A stretch of DNA of 64,000 nt from Rhizobium sp. C4 (GTDB lineage Bacteria > Pseudomonadota > Alphaproteobacteria > Rhizobiales > Rhizobiaceae). Below, piece after piece: positions 1-9,144 of the stretch (its first letter is position 1; the number at the start of each line of letters is the position of its first letter). The stretch covers positions 28,494 through 92,493 of the forward strand of contig NZ_JAJNCX010000017.1 in NCBI RefSeq assembly GCF_021026315.1, written 5' to 3'. Under the pieces are notes generated by a model. The model was not told the origin of the DNA. It was given only the letters and a program-made list of their open reading frames with translations, and ran no database searches. The position numbers and the translations under genes were made by a program.

Positions 1-675
1 CACAATTTCCCCGGCGTTCCGGTCGGAACCTTCGCCATCCGCAAGGGCGCGATCATGGCCTCGACGGACGAGTTCATGATCACGGTCAAGGGGCTGGGCG
101 GCCATGCGGCCATGCCGAACCGCGGCGTCGACCCGGTCGTCATCGGCTCGCAGATCGTCATGGCGCTGCAGACCATTGCCTCGCGCAATGCCGACCCGCT
201 GGAATCGGTCGTCGTCTCGGTCACCAAATTCAATGCCGGCAATGCCCATAACGTCATCCCGAACGAGGCCAAGCTCGGTGGCACTGTGCGCACGCTGAAA
301 AAGGAAATGCGCGACCTCGCCGAAAAGCGGCTGAAGGAAATCGCGCAAGGGATTGCCGCCGCCGCCGGCGGCAGCGCGGAGATCTGGTATGACCGCAACT
401 ACCCGGTCACCTACAACCACGATCTCGAAACCGAACATGCGATTGCAGCAGCCGTCGCGATTGCCGGCGAGGCCAATGTCGAGAAGAACATGAACGCCAC
501 CATGGGCGGCGAGGACTTCTCCTACATGCTCGAAGCCCGCCCCGGCGCCTTCATCGTCATCGGCAACGGCGAAAGCGCCAGCCTCCACCACCCGGAATAC
601 GACTTCAACGACGAGATCATCCCGCACGGGATTTCCTATTGGGTGAAGCTGGCCGAAAGCCGGTTGGCGGGGTGA
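1..675 (+). CDS. M20 family amidohydrolase (hippurate hydrolase type), 3' part
   Basis: The reading frame is open from base 1, so the gene begins before the window and 224 C-terminal residues are visible. It resembles M20/M40-type metallo-amidohydrolases (IAA-amino acid or hippurate hydrolases), which cleave N-acyl amino acids. The visible part covers the dimerisation (lid) domain, with GGHAAMPNRGVDP, and the end of the catalytic domain, with MGGEDFSYML and LHHPEYDFND, which contain the late metal-binding Glu and His of the family. The stop TGA is at 673-675. A decayed transposase follows. The exact substrate cannot be read from the sequence. Confidence 0.88.
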   Translation, partial: HNFPGVPVGTFAIRKGAIMASTDEFMITVKGLGGHAAMPNRGVDPVVIGSQIVMALQTIASRNADPLESVVVSVTKFNAGNAHNVIPNEAKLGGTVRTLKKEMRDLAEKRLKEIAQGIAAAAGGSAEIWYDRNYPVTYNHDLETEHAIAAAVAIAGEANVEKNMNATMGGEDFSYMLEARPGAFIVIGNGESASLHHPEYDFNDEIIPHGISYWVKLAESRLAG

Positions 676-855
676 GAGGCTGGTCCTCTCCCCTTGTGGG
701 ACCGTTGCATAACTCGCGCTTGTTGGGATTTTGAGGATTGAAGACGCAGCTTTTCGAGCCCGGTTGTTGATGTGCTGGGCTTCTGGGTTGTTCTTTGTCG
801 GCGTTGGGTGGTTTTGGGCGCAGTTCGCCCCTGGTCAAGTCGTCGTCAGCGTGAC

Positions 856-1112
856 TCAGTGGCACATGTTGAAGGTGAGTGGCAGCAAGCAGCACCTGCG
901 CCCTGGTCTTCGCCAGTGGTTGCGGAAGGTCGCGGTGATGCTTGTTGGCCCGCCGCATCAGGCGCGGCTTGATCCCGCGTTGCATGAGCACCCGCTCCGC
1001 GATCATAGGTGTGATAGGCGCCTCCGACCAGGACCGTGCGCTTGTCGCCGCGGACCAGATCATCGGCCACGACCTTGTCGTTGACATTGGCCGGCGTCGT
1101 GATAACCCCCCG
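856..1112 (-). pseudogene. IS5-family transposase remnant
   Basis: On the minus strand one frame reads ITTPANVNDKVVADDLVRGD and then GGAYHTYDR, the DDE-domain stretch of IS5-type transposases. A frameshift then moves to a second frame reading RGIKPRLMRRANKHH, also typical of the family. About 45 residues seem to be missing after that point. The usual C-terminal stretch returns as AKTRAQVLLAA, and a second shift gives FNMCH and a stop at 856. There is no N-terminal half and no recognisable terminal inverted repeat. This is a short, inactivated relic of an element. Confidence 0.7.
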
Positions 1113-1330
1113 CCGGACTGTCTTCCCACCGCCGCCAGACCCTGCAGAACCAGTGCATCATTTCAGTGGAATTTTTCCATCTCCCCGCAAGGCGAGATGG
1201 AAAGTGGCGCTGAAGGATTCGCCGGACTGGACAATCGTTAGTCTGCGCTGATCCGTCCCAAATCCCCACACTCGACAAAAACCCCTTTCCGCACTATTGC
1301 CTTGGCCTTCCAAATTCAGGGGCTTTTCGC
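1113..1330. other. Spacer upstream of hisC with a short hairpin
   Basis: No gene is supported here. The stretch holds a perfect 10-base inverted repeat (1174-1183 with 1194-1203, around CCCGCAAGGC) of the kind that recurs between genes in rhizobia. The promoter of the hisC-tyrC pair should lie downstream of it, but I could not fix a convincing -35/-10 pair. Confidence 0.4.
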
Positions 1331-2449
1331 ATGACCATGACTGCTTCCGCACCCGTTCCGCGTCCCGGCGTGATGGAGATCTCGGCCTATGTGCCGGGCA
1401 AGGATGGCGCTGGCTTTTCCGGCCGGATCTTCAAGCTGTCGTCCAACGAGACGCCGCTGGGGCCGAGCCCAGCGGCGATCGAGGCCTATCGTCATGCGGC
1501 GGAGCATCTGGAGCTTTATCCGGACGGTCAGGCGACCGAGTTGCGCGAGGCCATTGGCGCGGTGCATGGGTTGAACCCGGCCAATATCATCTGCGGCGCT
1601 GGGTCCGACGAACTGCTTGGCCTGATTTGCCGCTGCTATCTGGGTGCTGGCGATGAGGCGATCATCACCGAGCATGGGTTCCTCGTCTATCGCATCCAGA
1701 TCACCGCTTCGGGCGCCACGCCCGTCACGGTGAAGGAAGACGATTGCCGGGTGAATGTCGACAACATCCTCGCCGCCGTCACCGACAAGACCAAGGCGGT
1801 CTTCATCGCCAATCCGGGCAATCCGACCGGCTCCTATATTCCGATGGCCGATATCCGCCGCCTGCATGCCGGTCTGCCGGCGCATGTGCTCTTGGTTCTG
1901 GATGCGGCTTACGCCGAGTATGTCCGCCGCAACGATTACGAGACGGGCGTCGAGCTGGTATCCGCCAATCGCAATGTCGTCATGTGCCGCACCTTCTCCA
2001 AGGCCTATGGCCTGGCGGCGCTGCGCGTCGGCTGGCTCTATGGGCCGGCGGAAATCCTTGCCGCCCTGAACCGTGTGCGCGGACCCTTCAACATGACCGT
2101 GCCGGGCCTTGCAGCAGCGGCTGCCGCCGTGCGCGATCAGGCCTTTGTCGAAAAGGCGGTGGCGCATAATTCGCTCTGGCTGGAAAAGCTGACGCATGCC
2201 TTCGAGGCGATGGGCCTCAAGGTCACGCCATCGGTCGCCAATTTCGTGCTGATCCATTTCCCGGATACCGATGGCAAGCGCGCGTCGGATGCGGATGCGT
2301 TCCTGACCTCGCGCGGCTACATCCTGCGCGGCGTTGCCGGCTACGGCCTGCCCAATGCCCTGCGCATGACGGTCGGCACGGAAGAGGCCAATCGCGGTGT
2401 CATCGAGGCACTGGATGAATTCATGGCCCAAGAAGCGGGGCGCAAGTAA
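1331..2449 (+). CDS. hisC: Histidinol-phosphate / aromatic aminotransferase (HisC family)
   Basis: A PLP-dependent fold-type I aminotransferase of 372 residues, the usual HisC length. The Schiff-base lysine is K224 in [14 protein letters not shown]. The substrate and cofactor motifs [10 protein letters not shown] (N-terminal) and NPGNPTGS are present. HisC enzymes convert imidazole acetol phosphate to histidinol phosphate, but many also transaminate phenylpyruvate and 4-hydroxyphenylpyruvate. The next gene, one base after the stop, is a prephenate dehydrogenase. This paralogue may therefore serve tyrosine and phenylalanine synthesis rather than, or as well as, histidine. That assignment is inferred from context; no his operon is in view. 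Confidence 0.9.
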   Translation: MTMTASAPVPRPGVMEISAYVPGKDGAGFSGRIFKLSSNETPLGPSPAAIEAYRHAAEHLELYPDGQATELREAIGAVHGLNPANIICGAGSDELLGLICRCYLGAGDEAIITEHGFLVYRIQITASGATPVTVKEDDCRVNVDNILAAVTDKTKAVFIANPGNPTGSYIPMADIRRLHAGLPAHVLLVLDAAYAEYVRRNDYETGVELVSANRNVVMCRTFSKAYGLAALRVGWLYGPAEILAALNRVRGPFNMTVPGLAAAAAAVRDQAFVEKAVAHNSLWLEKLTHAFEAMGLKVTPSVANFVLIHFPDTDGKRASDADAFLTSRGYILRGVAGYGLPNALRMTVGTEEANRGVIEALDEFMAQEAGRK

Positions 2450-2450
2450 C

Positions 2451-3389
2451 GTGGCAAAGCTTTACGAAAACATTGCCCTGATCGGCATCGGCCTCATCGG
2501 CTCGTCGATTGCGCGCGACATCAAGGCCCATGGTCTGGCCTCCAAGGTCACGATCTCGACGCGTAGCGCCGCGACGCTGAAGCGCGCGGAAGAGCTGGGG
2601 CTGGGCGACGCCTATGTGGCGGATGCGGCGGAAGCCGTGCGCGATGCCGATCTCGTCATCGTCTCGGTTCCGGTTGGCGCTTCGGGTGCTGTCGCCGAGC
2701 AGATTGCCGGCAGCCTGAAGCCCGGCGCGACCGTTACCGACGTGGGGTCGACGAAGGCGTCCGTCATTGCGCAGATGCAGCCGCATATGCCGGAACATGT
2801 GCATTTCATTCCCGGCCACCCGATTGCCGGCACCGAACATTCCGGCCCTGACGCCGGCTTTGTCGGCCTCTTCACGGGCCGCTGGTGCATTCTGACGCCG
2901 GTTCCGGGGACGGATGCTGGAGCGGTCGCCAAGCTGCGCGATTTCTGGAACGCGCTCGGCTCCAAGGTCGAGGAGATGGACCCTGCGCATCACGACAAGG
3001 TGCTCGCCATCGTGTCGCATCTGCCGCATATCATCGCCTACAATATCGTCGGCACCGCGGACGATCTGGAGACGGTGACGGAATCGGAAGTCATCAAATA
3101 TTCGGCCTCCGGCTTCCGCGACTTCACGCGTCTCGCCTCCTCCGATCCGACCATGTGGCGGGATGTGTGCCTGCACAACAAGGACGCGATCCTGGAAATG
3201 CTGGCGCGGTTTTCCGAAGACCTCGCCTATCTCCAGCGGGCGATCCGCTGGGGCGATGGCGACAAGCTCTTCGATCTCTTCACCCGCACCCGCGCCATCC
3301 GCCGCTCGATCATCGAGGCGGGCCAGGATACGGCAGCGCCGAACTTCGGCCGTAACGCTGCCGCCGGCGAGCTCAAAGCGGGGGAATGA
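2451..3389 (+). CDS. tyrC: Prephenate/arogenate dehydrogenase
   Basis: This 312-residue protein starts at GTG 2451, one base after the hisC stop, giving VAKLYENIALIGIG; a longer ATG option inside hisC is unlikely. The N-terminal Rossmann fold has GIGLIGSS, and the middle carries the family motifs DVGSTKASV and PGHPIAGTEHSGP. The helical C-terminal dimerisation domain follows. It catalyses oxidative decarboxylation of prephenate (or arogenate) toward tyrosine. Coupling to hisC suggests the two run consecutive steps of tyrosine synthesis. Its 3' end overlaps the opposing DUF2125 gene by 17 bases. Confidence 0.9.
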   Translation: MAKLYENIALIGIGLIGSSIARDIKAHGLASKVTISTRSAATLKRAEELGLGDAYVADAAEAVRDADLVIVSVPVGASGAVAEQIAGSLKPGATVTDVGSTKASVIAQMQPHMPEHVHFIPGHPIAGTEHSGPDAGFVGLFTGRWCILTPVPGTDAGAVAKLRDFWNALGSKVEEMDPAHHDKVLAIVSHLPHIIAYNIVGTADDLETVTESEVIKYSASGFRDFTRLASSDPTMWRDVCLHNKDAILEMLARFSEDLAYLQRAIRWGDGDKLFDLFTRTRAIRRSIIEAGQDTAAPNFGRNAAAGELKAGE

Positions 3390-4371
3390 CCCCAAGCGGA
3401 ATGATGCCGAGCTGGACGCGCCCGTCGCGGATGTTCAGCGTCACCTTGCCGGTCTTGCCGTCGGCCGAGAGGCTTTTCAGCAGGATCGAGGCGGTGTCGA
3501 TGATGGTGGTTGCCCGCGGGAAGCTCTTGGAGAGCGTCGCCTGAAGGGCGGCGTAATTTTCCACATCGATGGTCAGGTCGCCGGTGAGCAGGCCGTTTTC
3601 GGCGATCCGGAACGGGCCGGAAACGGCGAGCGTGCCGTTACTGCCGAAATTGATGGCGAGCCGCTTGATGTCGCCCTGGATTGCCTCGCCGGCAACGATG
3701 GGCGCGCCGGAGAGAACATTGCCGCGCCCGTCGAGCGTCGCCTCCAGGCTGGTCGAAAATACCGGCAGGTTGACCGGGATGAAGCCGGTTTCGACCTTCG
3801 AGCCTTCCGAGCGGGAGGATATGTCGAGATCCGGGCCGTTCTGGCGGACATTGAGTTCGGCGTGATCGCTGGTGATCTTCAGCGGGGTCGGGCCCGAGGG
3901 CAGCGTGACCGTACTGTCGATCTTGCCGATCTGGACCAAGCCGTGGGTGATGCCTGTGAGGTCGCCGCCAATATCGCTGTCGAGGTTCTGCCAGTTCGTG
4001 TCGGTGGTCAGGCCGTTGGCGAACTTCGCCTTGACCGGGCTTGCGATCGAGAATGTGGCGTGTAGCGGATCATGGACGAAGGTGGTCGTGCGCACCGTGC
4101 CGGTGGAAAGATCGATGCCTGTCACCGGGTCCACGAATTTCGCCGACTTGCAGACAGCGGAAACCCGCGCCGGCAAGCCCGTGAAATCATATTCGGCGCA
4201 GCTGTCGGGCGCATTCGTGCCCGGCGGGGCAACGACGGCATTCAGATAGACCCTGGCCTGATGCGCGGCGAAATAGAGGGCCCCACCATAAAGCACGACA
4301 ACGAGCAGGATCAGTTTGGCCCACCAGGGAAATCGGCGGCGGCGATTGACGGGCTCGCTGTAAGTCGGCAT
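3373..4371 (-). CDS. DUF2125 domain-containing protein
   Basis: The product has 332 residues. It starts with a charged stretch (NRRRRFPWW) and one membrane segment (about residues 16-36). The long periplasmic region matches the DUF2125 family of alphaproteobacteria, whose function is unknown. The envelope part is rich in beta-strand-like repeats of alternating polar and hydrophobic residues. The gene converges on tyrC with a 17-base overlap and diverges from the cyclotransferase gene with only 47 bases between. I infer a membrane-anchored periplasmic protein. No catalytic motif is apparent. Confidence 0.8.
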   Translation of the reverse strand: MPTYSEPVNRRRRFPWWAKLILLVVVLYGGALYFAAHQARVYLNAVVAPPGTNAPDSCAEYDFTGLPARVSAVCKSAKFVDPVTGIDLSTGTVRTTTFVHDPLHATFSIASPVKAKFANGLTTDTNWQNLDSDIGGDLTGITHGLVQIGKIDSTVTLPSGPTPLKITSDHAELNVRQNGPDLDISSRSEGSKVETGFIPVNLPVFSTSLEATLDGRGNVLSGAPIVAGEAIQGDIKRLAINFGSNGTLAVSGPFRIAENGLLTGDLTIDVENYAALQATLSKSFPRATTIIDTASILLKSLSADGKTGKVTLNIRDGRVQLGIIPLGVIPPL

Positions 4372-4418
4372 GGAAAACTCCGTGTTGGTGATCGAACAGG
4401 CGTATACTGAGGCGCGAT

Positions 4419-4961
4419 ATGGAAGATTTTTGGGTCTTTGGCTATGGCTCGCTGATGTGGAATCCGGGCTTTGCCTTCGAGGAGCGGCAGATTGCCCGCG
4501 CCTATGGCTATCGGCGCTCGCTCTGCATACGCTCCTGGGTGCATCGCGGCACGCGTGAAAAGCCGGGTCTGGTGCTCGGGCTCGACCGCGGCGGCAGCTG
4601 CAAGGGTGTGGCTTTCCGCGTGTCGGAGGCCGAGCGAGAGGCCGTGCTTGAATATCTGCGCGCCCGCGAACTCGTCACCAATGTCTATCTGGAGCGGTTC
4701 GCCCAGGCTCGCCTGGCCGATGGGCGCTGGGTCCGGACGCTGATCTATGTCGCCGATCCGGGCCATGAACAGTTCGAGCGGCCTTCAAGCCCGGAAGAAG
4801 CGGCGGGCATTGTCGCGAACGCTGTCGGCGCGTCAGGCGACAATCTCGACTATGTGCGCAATACGGTCACGCATATGCGCGAGCTTGGCATTCGCGATCA
4901 CTGGCTGGAAGGCGTTCTGCACCACGCCGAATCGGTCGAAATGCCGATTACTGGCTCCTAA
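4419..4961 (+). CDS. Gamma-glutamylcyclotransferase (ChaC family)
   Basis: The 180-residue protein starts MEDFWVFGYGSLMWNPGF. FGYGSL is the substrate-binding loop of the gamma-glutamylcyclotransferase fold, and the Glu in ARELVTNVY is the likely catalytic acid. ChaC-type enzymes release 5-oxoproline from glutathione. The length fits the bacterial ChaC group. The 3' end overlaps the end of the opposing plsC-type gene by 14 bases. Glutathione as substrate is inferred from the family. Confidence 0.87.
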   Translation: MEDFWVFGYGSLMWNPGFAFEERQIARAYGYRRSLCIRSWVHRGTREKPGLVLGLDRGGSCKGVAFRVSEAEREAVLEYLRARELVTNVYLERFAQARLADGRWVRTLIYVADPGHEQFERPSSPEEAAGIVANAVGASGDNLDYVRNTVTHMRELGIRDHWLEGVLHHAESVEMPITGS

Positions 4962-5730
4962 GCTCCGAGATCCGCTTCTTCGCCGTCGGCGGCAGGATGA
5001 GGTGAGGATTGGCGTCCACCGTATCGAGGAGGCACTTGTCGCTGGCCTCTTCCATCGTCTTCACCAGATGGTCGAAGAATTCCTTCTCGTCCATGCCCGG
5101 TGCGATCGGCGGCAGGATGCGCGCCTTGATGACGCCGCCCTGGCGGATCGACTTGCGGCGCGGCCAGAAAATGCCGGCATGGTGGACGACTGGGACGACC
5201 GGCATCTGCAGGTCGCGATAGAGCCGCGCGATGCCGTATTTGTAGACGGGCTCGGCGCCTGACGGGCGGCGCGTGCCTTCCGGATAGATGATCAGCTGGC
5301 GGCCGGTCTTCATTTCCTCCAGCGTCCGGGCCATGACATCGGTCATGGCCTTGCCGCGGGCGGCGCGGTTGACGCCGATCATGCGCTGCTTGGCGACATA
5401 CCAGCCGAAGACGGGAATCCAGAGAAGTTCGCGCTTCAGGATGAAAAGCGGGTCTTCGATATGCGGCAGGAAGGCGAATGTGTCCCAGAAGGACTGGTGC
5501 TTGGGCGCGAAGATGAAGGGCCCCTTGGGCAAGTTTTCCAACCCCTCGATCTCGACGCGCGTGCCGACGATCACCTTCATCAGCCAGAGGTTCGAGCGCG
5601 CCCAGAACTTGGGGACGAAATAGGCCTTCTTGCGGGGCAGGATGAAGTAGATCGGCGTGAAGATGATCATCTCGGCGATGAACATCATGTAGAACAGCAC
5701 GTTGAAAATTACCGACCGGATCGCGACCAT
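4948..5730 (-). CDS. plsC: 1-acyl-sn-glycerol-3-phosphate acyltransferase
   Basis: The protein has 260 residues from ATG 5730 (MVAIRSVIFN). The frame stays open upstream, but that part reads as a shadow of neighbouring sequence. A hydrophobic N-terminal segment (about 8-32) anchors it to the inner membrane. The acyltransferase motifs are HQSFWD (H78 and D83, the HX4D site), NRAARGKAM and YPEGTR near residue 150. It transfers an acyl chain to lysophosphatidic acid to make phosphatidic acid for phospholipid synthesis. It follows the YdcF-like gene on the same strand. Confidence 0.9.
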   Translation of the reverse strand: MVAIRSVIFNVLFYMMFIAEMIIFTPIYFILPRKKAYFVPKFWARSNLWLMKVIVGTRVEIEGLENLPKGPFIFAPKHQSFWDTFAFLPHIEDPLFILKRELLWIPVFGWYVAKQRMIGVNRAARGKAMTDVMARTLEEMKTGRQLIIYPEGTRRPSGAEPVYKYGIARLYRDLQMPVVPVVHHAGIFWPRRKSIRQGGVIKARILPPIAPGMDEKEFFDHLVKTMEEASDKCLLDTVDANPHLILPPTAKKRISELRSQ

Positions 5731-5846
5731 TCTTGCCTTCCGCCTTACCAAAGCTCCGTCCTGCCCGACGGGCCCGGATGTTGCGGGAAGAGCTACACGA
5801 AAACCAATCTGGACAAAAGCAAGGAAAGTGCTTCCTCGCAAAGATC

Positions 5847-6536
5847 TCAGCGCTCGCCTTTGCCGCTGCGCAGGCTCGATGTGTCCGGCGTGAAGAGATG
5901 CGCCCGGATCGTCGCGCCGACGAGTTTCACATATTCCGAGACCATCGCCTTGACGACCTCGGGCATGGCCATCCAGTTTTCGGATTTCAGGTCCGTGTAG
6001 ACGATCGGGTAGCCGACATACTGGGTTTCCGGGTCGATGCGGTGCAGTTCGAGAAGGCTGCGCGGCATGTGGTAGTTGCTGGTGACGACCAGCACGCGGC
6101 GATATTTGTGTGCGCGCACCCATTTGGCGGTTTCGAGCGCATTGCCCACGGTGTCGATCGCGTCATAGCCGAGGTCGACGCAGCAGACGAAGAGGCTTTG
6201 CGGCGCGCGGGTCATTTCGCGGATGCGGGCCGCCGACGTATCGGGATGCACGCCGGAAATCAGCAGGCGCTGGCCGGTGCCGGTCTCCAGAAGATTGACC
6301 GCCTGGTCGATGCGCTGGGTGCCGCCGGTCAGAACGACGACGGCATCTGCCTTCGGCTTTTCGGGCGGCAGCAGGCCGGCCACGGTGTCGGCAAAGCGCA
6401 GGAAGCCGCCGAAGAGCAGGCCGACGATGATCAGCACGACATAGCTCAGCCGGCGCAGGAAGACACGGTGGATGGGACGCGTGGATTGCCACGCGCCTCG
6501 ACCTTCCCGAGATGACCGTGCGTTCACATTCGCCAT
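5847..6536 (-). CDS. YdcF/SanA-like DUF218 membrane protein
   Basis: The product has 229 residues from ATG 6536 (MANVNARSS); an in-frame GTG at 6551 would add five. One membrane segment lies near residues 28-48. A DUF218 domain follows, with DAVVVLTGGTQR at its start and NYHMPRSLLE further on, the family's conserved pocket. DUF218 proteins (YdcF, SanA, ElyC) are linked to envelope and cell-wall integrity in enterobacteria. The gene lies just downstream of ftsEX on the same strand, which fits an envelope role. The substrate is unknown. Confidence 0.83.
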   Translation of the reverse strand: MANVNARSSREGRGAWQSTRPIHRVFLRRLSYVVLIIVGLLFGGFLRFADTVAGLLPPEKPKADAVVVLTGGTQRIDQAVNLLETGTGQRLLISGVHPDTSAARIREMTRAPQSLFVCCVDLGYDAIDTVGNALETAKWVRAHKYRRVLVVTSNYHMPRSLLELHRIDPETQYVGYPIVYTDLKSENWMAMPEVVKAMVSEYVKLVGATIRAHLFTPDTSSLRSGKGER

Positions 6537-6582
6537 GACTATTTCATACACTCAGATTGCGGCGGCTGGCGGTTGATCACGC

Positions 6583-7584
6583 TCATGTGTTCAGACCGTC
6601 GCTGCGGGCGGGATCGGAGCGGATCTGGTCGATCTCGTAGATGGTGCGCATCACCGTCAAGCGCGCCGTGAGCGTTGTCAGGCCGGCAATCAGGATCATG
6701 GTGAGCGCGATCCCGACATAGCCGAGCCAGCCGACCGAGAATGTGCCGAAAAGGGCGGTTGCCTGATCGCTTGCCGGGGTGGCGAGCGAGCGGGACTGCC
6801 ACCATGAGGCCAGCATGAAGAACAGCGCCGCAAGCGCGCTGCCGGCACCCGACCCCTTGAGGCTGATGATCAGAAAGTGCTTCTGGAATTCGTTGGCGAC
6901 GAACGAGGCTTCCGCGCCGACGAAGTGCAGGACTTCCACGATATGCCTGTTGCCGGAGAGCGCGCCGCGCGTGGCGAAGATGACGGTCAGCACCATCGCC
7001 GAAAACACGAGGACGAGAACGCCGGTGCCGATGGCGACCGTGGTGCGTGCCATGGAGACCAGGCGGTTGACCCAGGTGCGGTGATCGTCGAGCGAGGCCT
7101 GCGGGATCTTCTTCGACAGCGCATCGCGCAGTGCCGCGAAATCCGGTGGCGCGCTTTCGTCGATCGTGACGATCACGAGGCGAGGGACCGGAAGCTCGTC
7201 GATATCGAGGCTCGCGCCGAGCCAGGGCTCCAGCAGGCGCGAGGTCGCCTGCTTGTCCATGATGGTGGCACCGGTGACGCCGACGAAGGAGGAGGCGAGG
7301 TTGCGCGCGTCATTCAGCGCCTTTTCCATGTCGAAATTGTCGTCGGGCTTGATCTGGATGGTGATCTCGCGGGAGATCTGGCTCTGCCAGCTCGCCGCCG
7401 TGGCGCGCACCATGCTGACGCCGCCGAGCGTCAAGCAGGCGAGGAAGGACATGATGGCGATGACCGCGAGCAGCGCGCTGCCCTGGACATTGGCCGATGG
7501 CACGATCGGCCCATGCGGGCGGGTCGCGCCGTCATTCAGCCTTTTCCGCTCCGGCGGTGCCGGTGTCTTCTCGGCGACGCTCAT
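6583..7584 (-). CDS. ftsX: Cell division ABC transporter permease FtsX
   Basis: The 333-residue protein starts at ATG 7584, overlapping the ftsE stop in an ATGA arrangement, so the two are translationally coupled. After a polar N-terminus come a first membrane helix (about 37-57), a periplasmic domain of about 110 residues, and three more helices at the C-terminal end, the FtsX topology. With FtsE it couples ATP hydrolysis at the divisome to cell-wall hydrolase activation. The M23 peptidase at 61649 is the sort of protein FtsEX can control, but it is not linked to ftsEX here. Confidence 0.92.
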   Translation of the reverse strand: MSVAEKTPAPPERKRLNDGATRPHGPIVPSANVQGSALLAVIAIMSFLACLTLGGVSMVRATAASWQSQISREITIQIKPDDNFDMEKALNDARNLASSFVGVTGATIMDKQATSRLLEPWLGASLDIDELPVPRLVIVTIDESAPPDFAALRDALSKKIPQASLDDHRTWVNRLVSMARTTVAIGTGVLVLVFSAMVLTVIFATRGALSGNRHIVEVLHFVGAEASFVANEFQKHFLIISLKGSGAGSALAALFFMLASWWQSRSLATPASDQATALFGTFSVGWLGYVGIALTMILIAGLTTLTARLTVMRTIYEIDQIRSDPARSDGLNT

Positions 7585-8240
7585 GAGAAAATTTCCAGCC
7601 GGCCTTCGGAGAGAATCATCCGGCGCGCGTCGACCTGGTCCATGAGGGCGAAATCGTGAGTGGCGATGAGAACGGCAGTGCCCTGCCGGTTCAGTTCGCG
7701 GAAGAGGCCGAGCAGTCGGCGCGCCATCGGCGGATCGACATTGCCGGTCGGTTCGTCGGCGAGCAGAATTTCCGGCCGGTCCATCAGTGCGCGGGCAATC
7801 GCTGCGCGCTGCTTCTCGCCACCGGACAGAACCGGCGGCAGGACATTGATGCGCTGGCCGAGGCCGACCCACTTCAGAAGCTCGATCACGTCGCTGCGAT
7901 AGGTGTGCTCTTCCTTGCCGCGCACGCGCAGCGGCAGGGAGACATTCTCATAGGTCGTGAGATGATCGAGCAACTGGAAATCCTGGAAGACGATGCCGAT
8001 GCGCCGGCGGAGCATCGGCAGGTCTTCGCGGGGAATTGAGGCAATGTCGCGGTCGAACATGCGGATGAGCCCGCGCGTCGGCTTGAGCGACAGGAACAGG
8101 AGCTTCAGCAACGTCGTCTTGCCGGCGCCCGAAGGGCCGGTCAGGAACTGGAACGAGCTTGCGGGGATATCAAAGGTGATGTCCCGGAGAATTTCCGGCC
8201 CGAGCCCATAGCGCAATCCGACATTTTCGAAATGTATCAC
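7581..8240 (-). CDS. ftsE: Cell division ATP-binding protein FtsE
   Basis: A compact ABC ATPase of 219 residues. The Walker A is GPSGAGKT (35-42), the Q-loop is VFQDFQLLDHLT, the signature is LSGGEKQR and the Walker B is ILLADEPTGN. It begins MIHFENVGLRYG. It forms the cytoplasmic half of the FtsEX complex. The 190-base gap to the divergent gene at 8432 holds a TTAACCAT motif (8340-8347), a known CtrA-type site in alphaproteobacteria, which would suit cell-cycle control. Confidence 0.94.
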   Translation of the reverse strand: MIHFENVGLRYGLGPEILRDITFDIPASSFQFLTGPSGAGKTTLLKLLFLSLKPTRGLIRMFDRDIASIPREDLPMLRRRIGIVFQDFQLLDHLTTYENVSLPLRVRGKEEHTYRSDVIELLKWVGLGQRINVLPPVLSGGEKQRAAIARALMDRPEILLADEPTGNVDPPMARRLLGLFRELNRQGTAVLIATHDFALMDQVDARRMILSEGRLEIFS

Positions 8241-8339
8241 GGCTGATCGCGGTTCCTGATCGACGTTTCCAGAGGGGCACGCCGCATGGGTTGTTTCAAG
8301 ATCGGCGCATCGCGCCGGGATACCCGGTTTTGCGAAGCA

Positions 8340-8347
8340 TTAACCAT
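8340..8347 (+). promoter_or_regulatory. CtrA-like motif TTAACCAT
   Basis: TTAACCAT matches the short CtrA recognition form enriched upstream of cell-cycle genes in alphaproteobacteria. It lies in the shared upstream region of ftsE (minus strand, about 100 bases away) and the gene at 8432 (plus strand). Eight bases can occur by chance, so this is suggestive only. Confidence 0.4.
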
Positions 8348-8431
8348 TATCGTTTACGTCTCATAAGGATTCGTTTCAATGCCCGAGCCCGCTTGTCCAA
8401 TACTGCGGCATTCCGGGCTGGAGGTTAGGTC

Positions 8432-9091
8432 ATGGCTCCGTTCCACTCCGACAGCAGCGCGCGCATCGCCTATGACGTGATCCCGCCGGAGCGGTCGCTG
8501 CAGCGGACGGGTCGCAGGGCCGCCGCGATGCGCGATGTCGAGGATGCCGAATTCGAGGTGGTCTCCGCGTCTCCCAAGGCCCGGGCGCATGCGACATTCA
8601 ACGACAACAGCCACAATACTGCACGGCGCCGCCCCCAGACGAGCGCGCGCGAGAATTTCGGCATGGGTGCGACCCCGGTCAAATCCGAGGCGATGGCGTC
8701 TGGTTCCCGACTGCCGCAATATGGCCTTGCCGGTCTTGCCGTTGCATTCCTGCTGACGCTTGGCATTGCCGCCTTTTTCAATCTCGGTGCCTTTGCCGCA
8801 GCCGATGGCGGGCTTGTGATTACCGAACTCCATCAGTCGCCGATCGATTCGAACGGGCTTCGCGTCATGGAGCTTTCCGGCAATGTCGTGAACCGCTCGC
8901 GCGAGGCACAGCCCCTGCCGGCGCTGATTGCGCAGATGAAGTCGGACACCGGCGCCATCAACCAGTCGGCAATCAGCCTGGGCGATGGGGTGCTGGCAGC
9001 CGGCGAAACGGCGCGTTTCAGGCTTCGCATTCCCTCTCCCGGTGGAAAACGTCAGGAAGTCTCGATCTCCTTTGCACCAAAGGGTGTCTGA
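8432..9091 (+). CDS. Single-pass membrane protein of unknown function
   Basis: The product has 219 residues. Residues 1-95 are polar and probably disordered. One membrane helix follows (about 97-120, GLAGLAVAFLLTLGIAAFF). The C-terminal domain of about 95 residues (ELHQSPIDSNGLRVMELSGN onward) looks like the small beta-sandwich seen in DUF3426-type proteins. Related rhizobial proteins at this locus usually begin with a CXXC zinc ribbon; I see none here. The gene diverges from ftsE. Function unknown; an envelope role is inferred from neighbours. Confidence 0.7.
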   Translation: MAPFHSDSSARIAYDVIPPERSLQRTGRRAAAMRDVEDAEFEVVSASPKARAHATFNDNSHNTARRRPQTSARENFGMGATPVKSEAMASGSRLPQYGLAGLAVAFLLTLGIAAFFNLGAFAAADGGLVITELHQSPIDSNGLRVMELSGNVVNRSREAQPLPALIAQMKSDTGAINQSAISLGDGVLAAGETARFRLRIPSPGGKRQEVSISFAPKGV

Positions 9092-9144
9092 TCTGCCAAG
9101 CCCGTGCTAGGCATACGGGAGTTTCATTCCCCCGGAGCCCCTTC

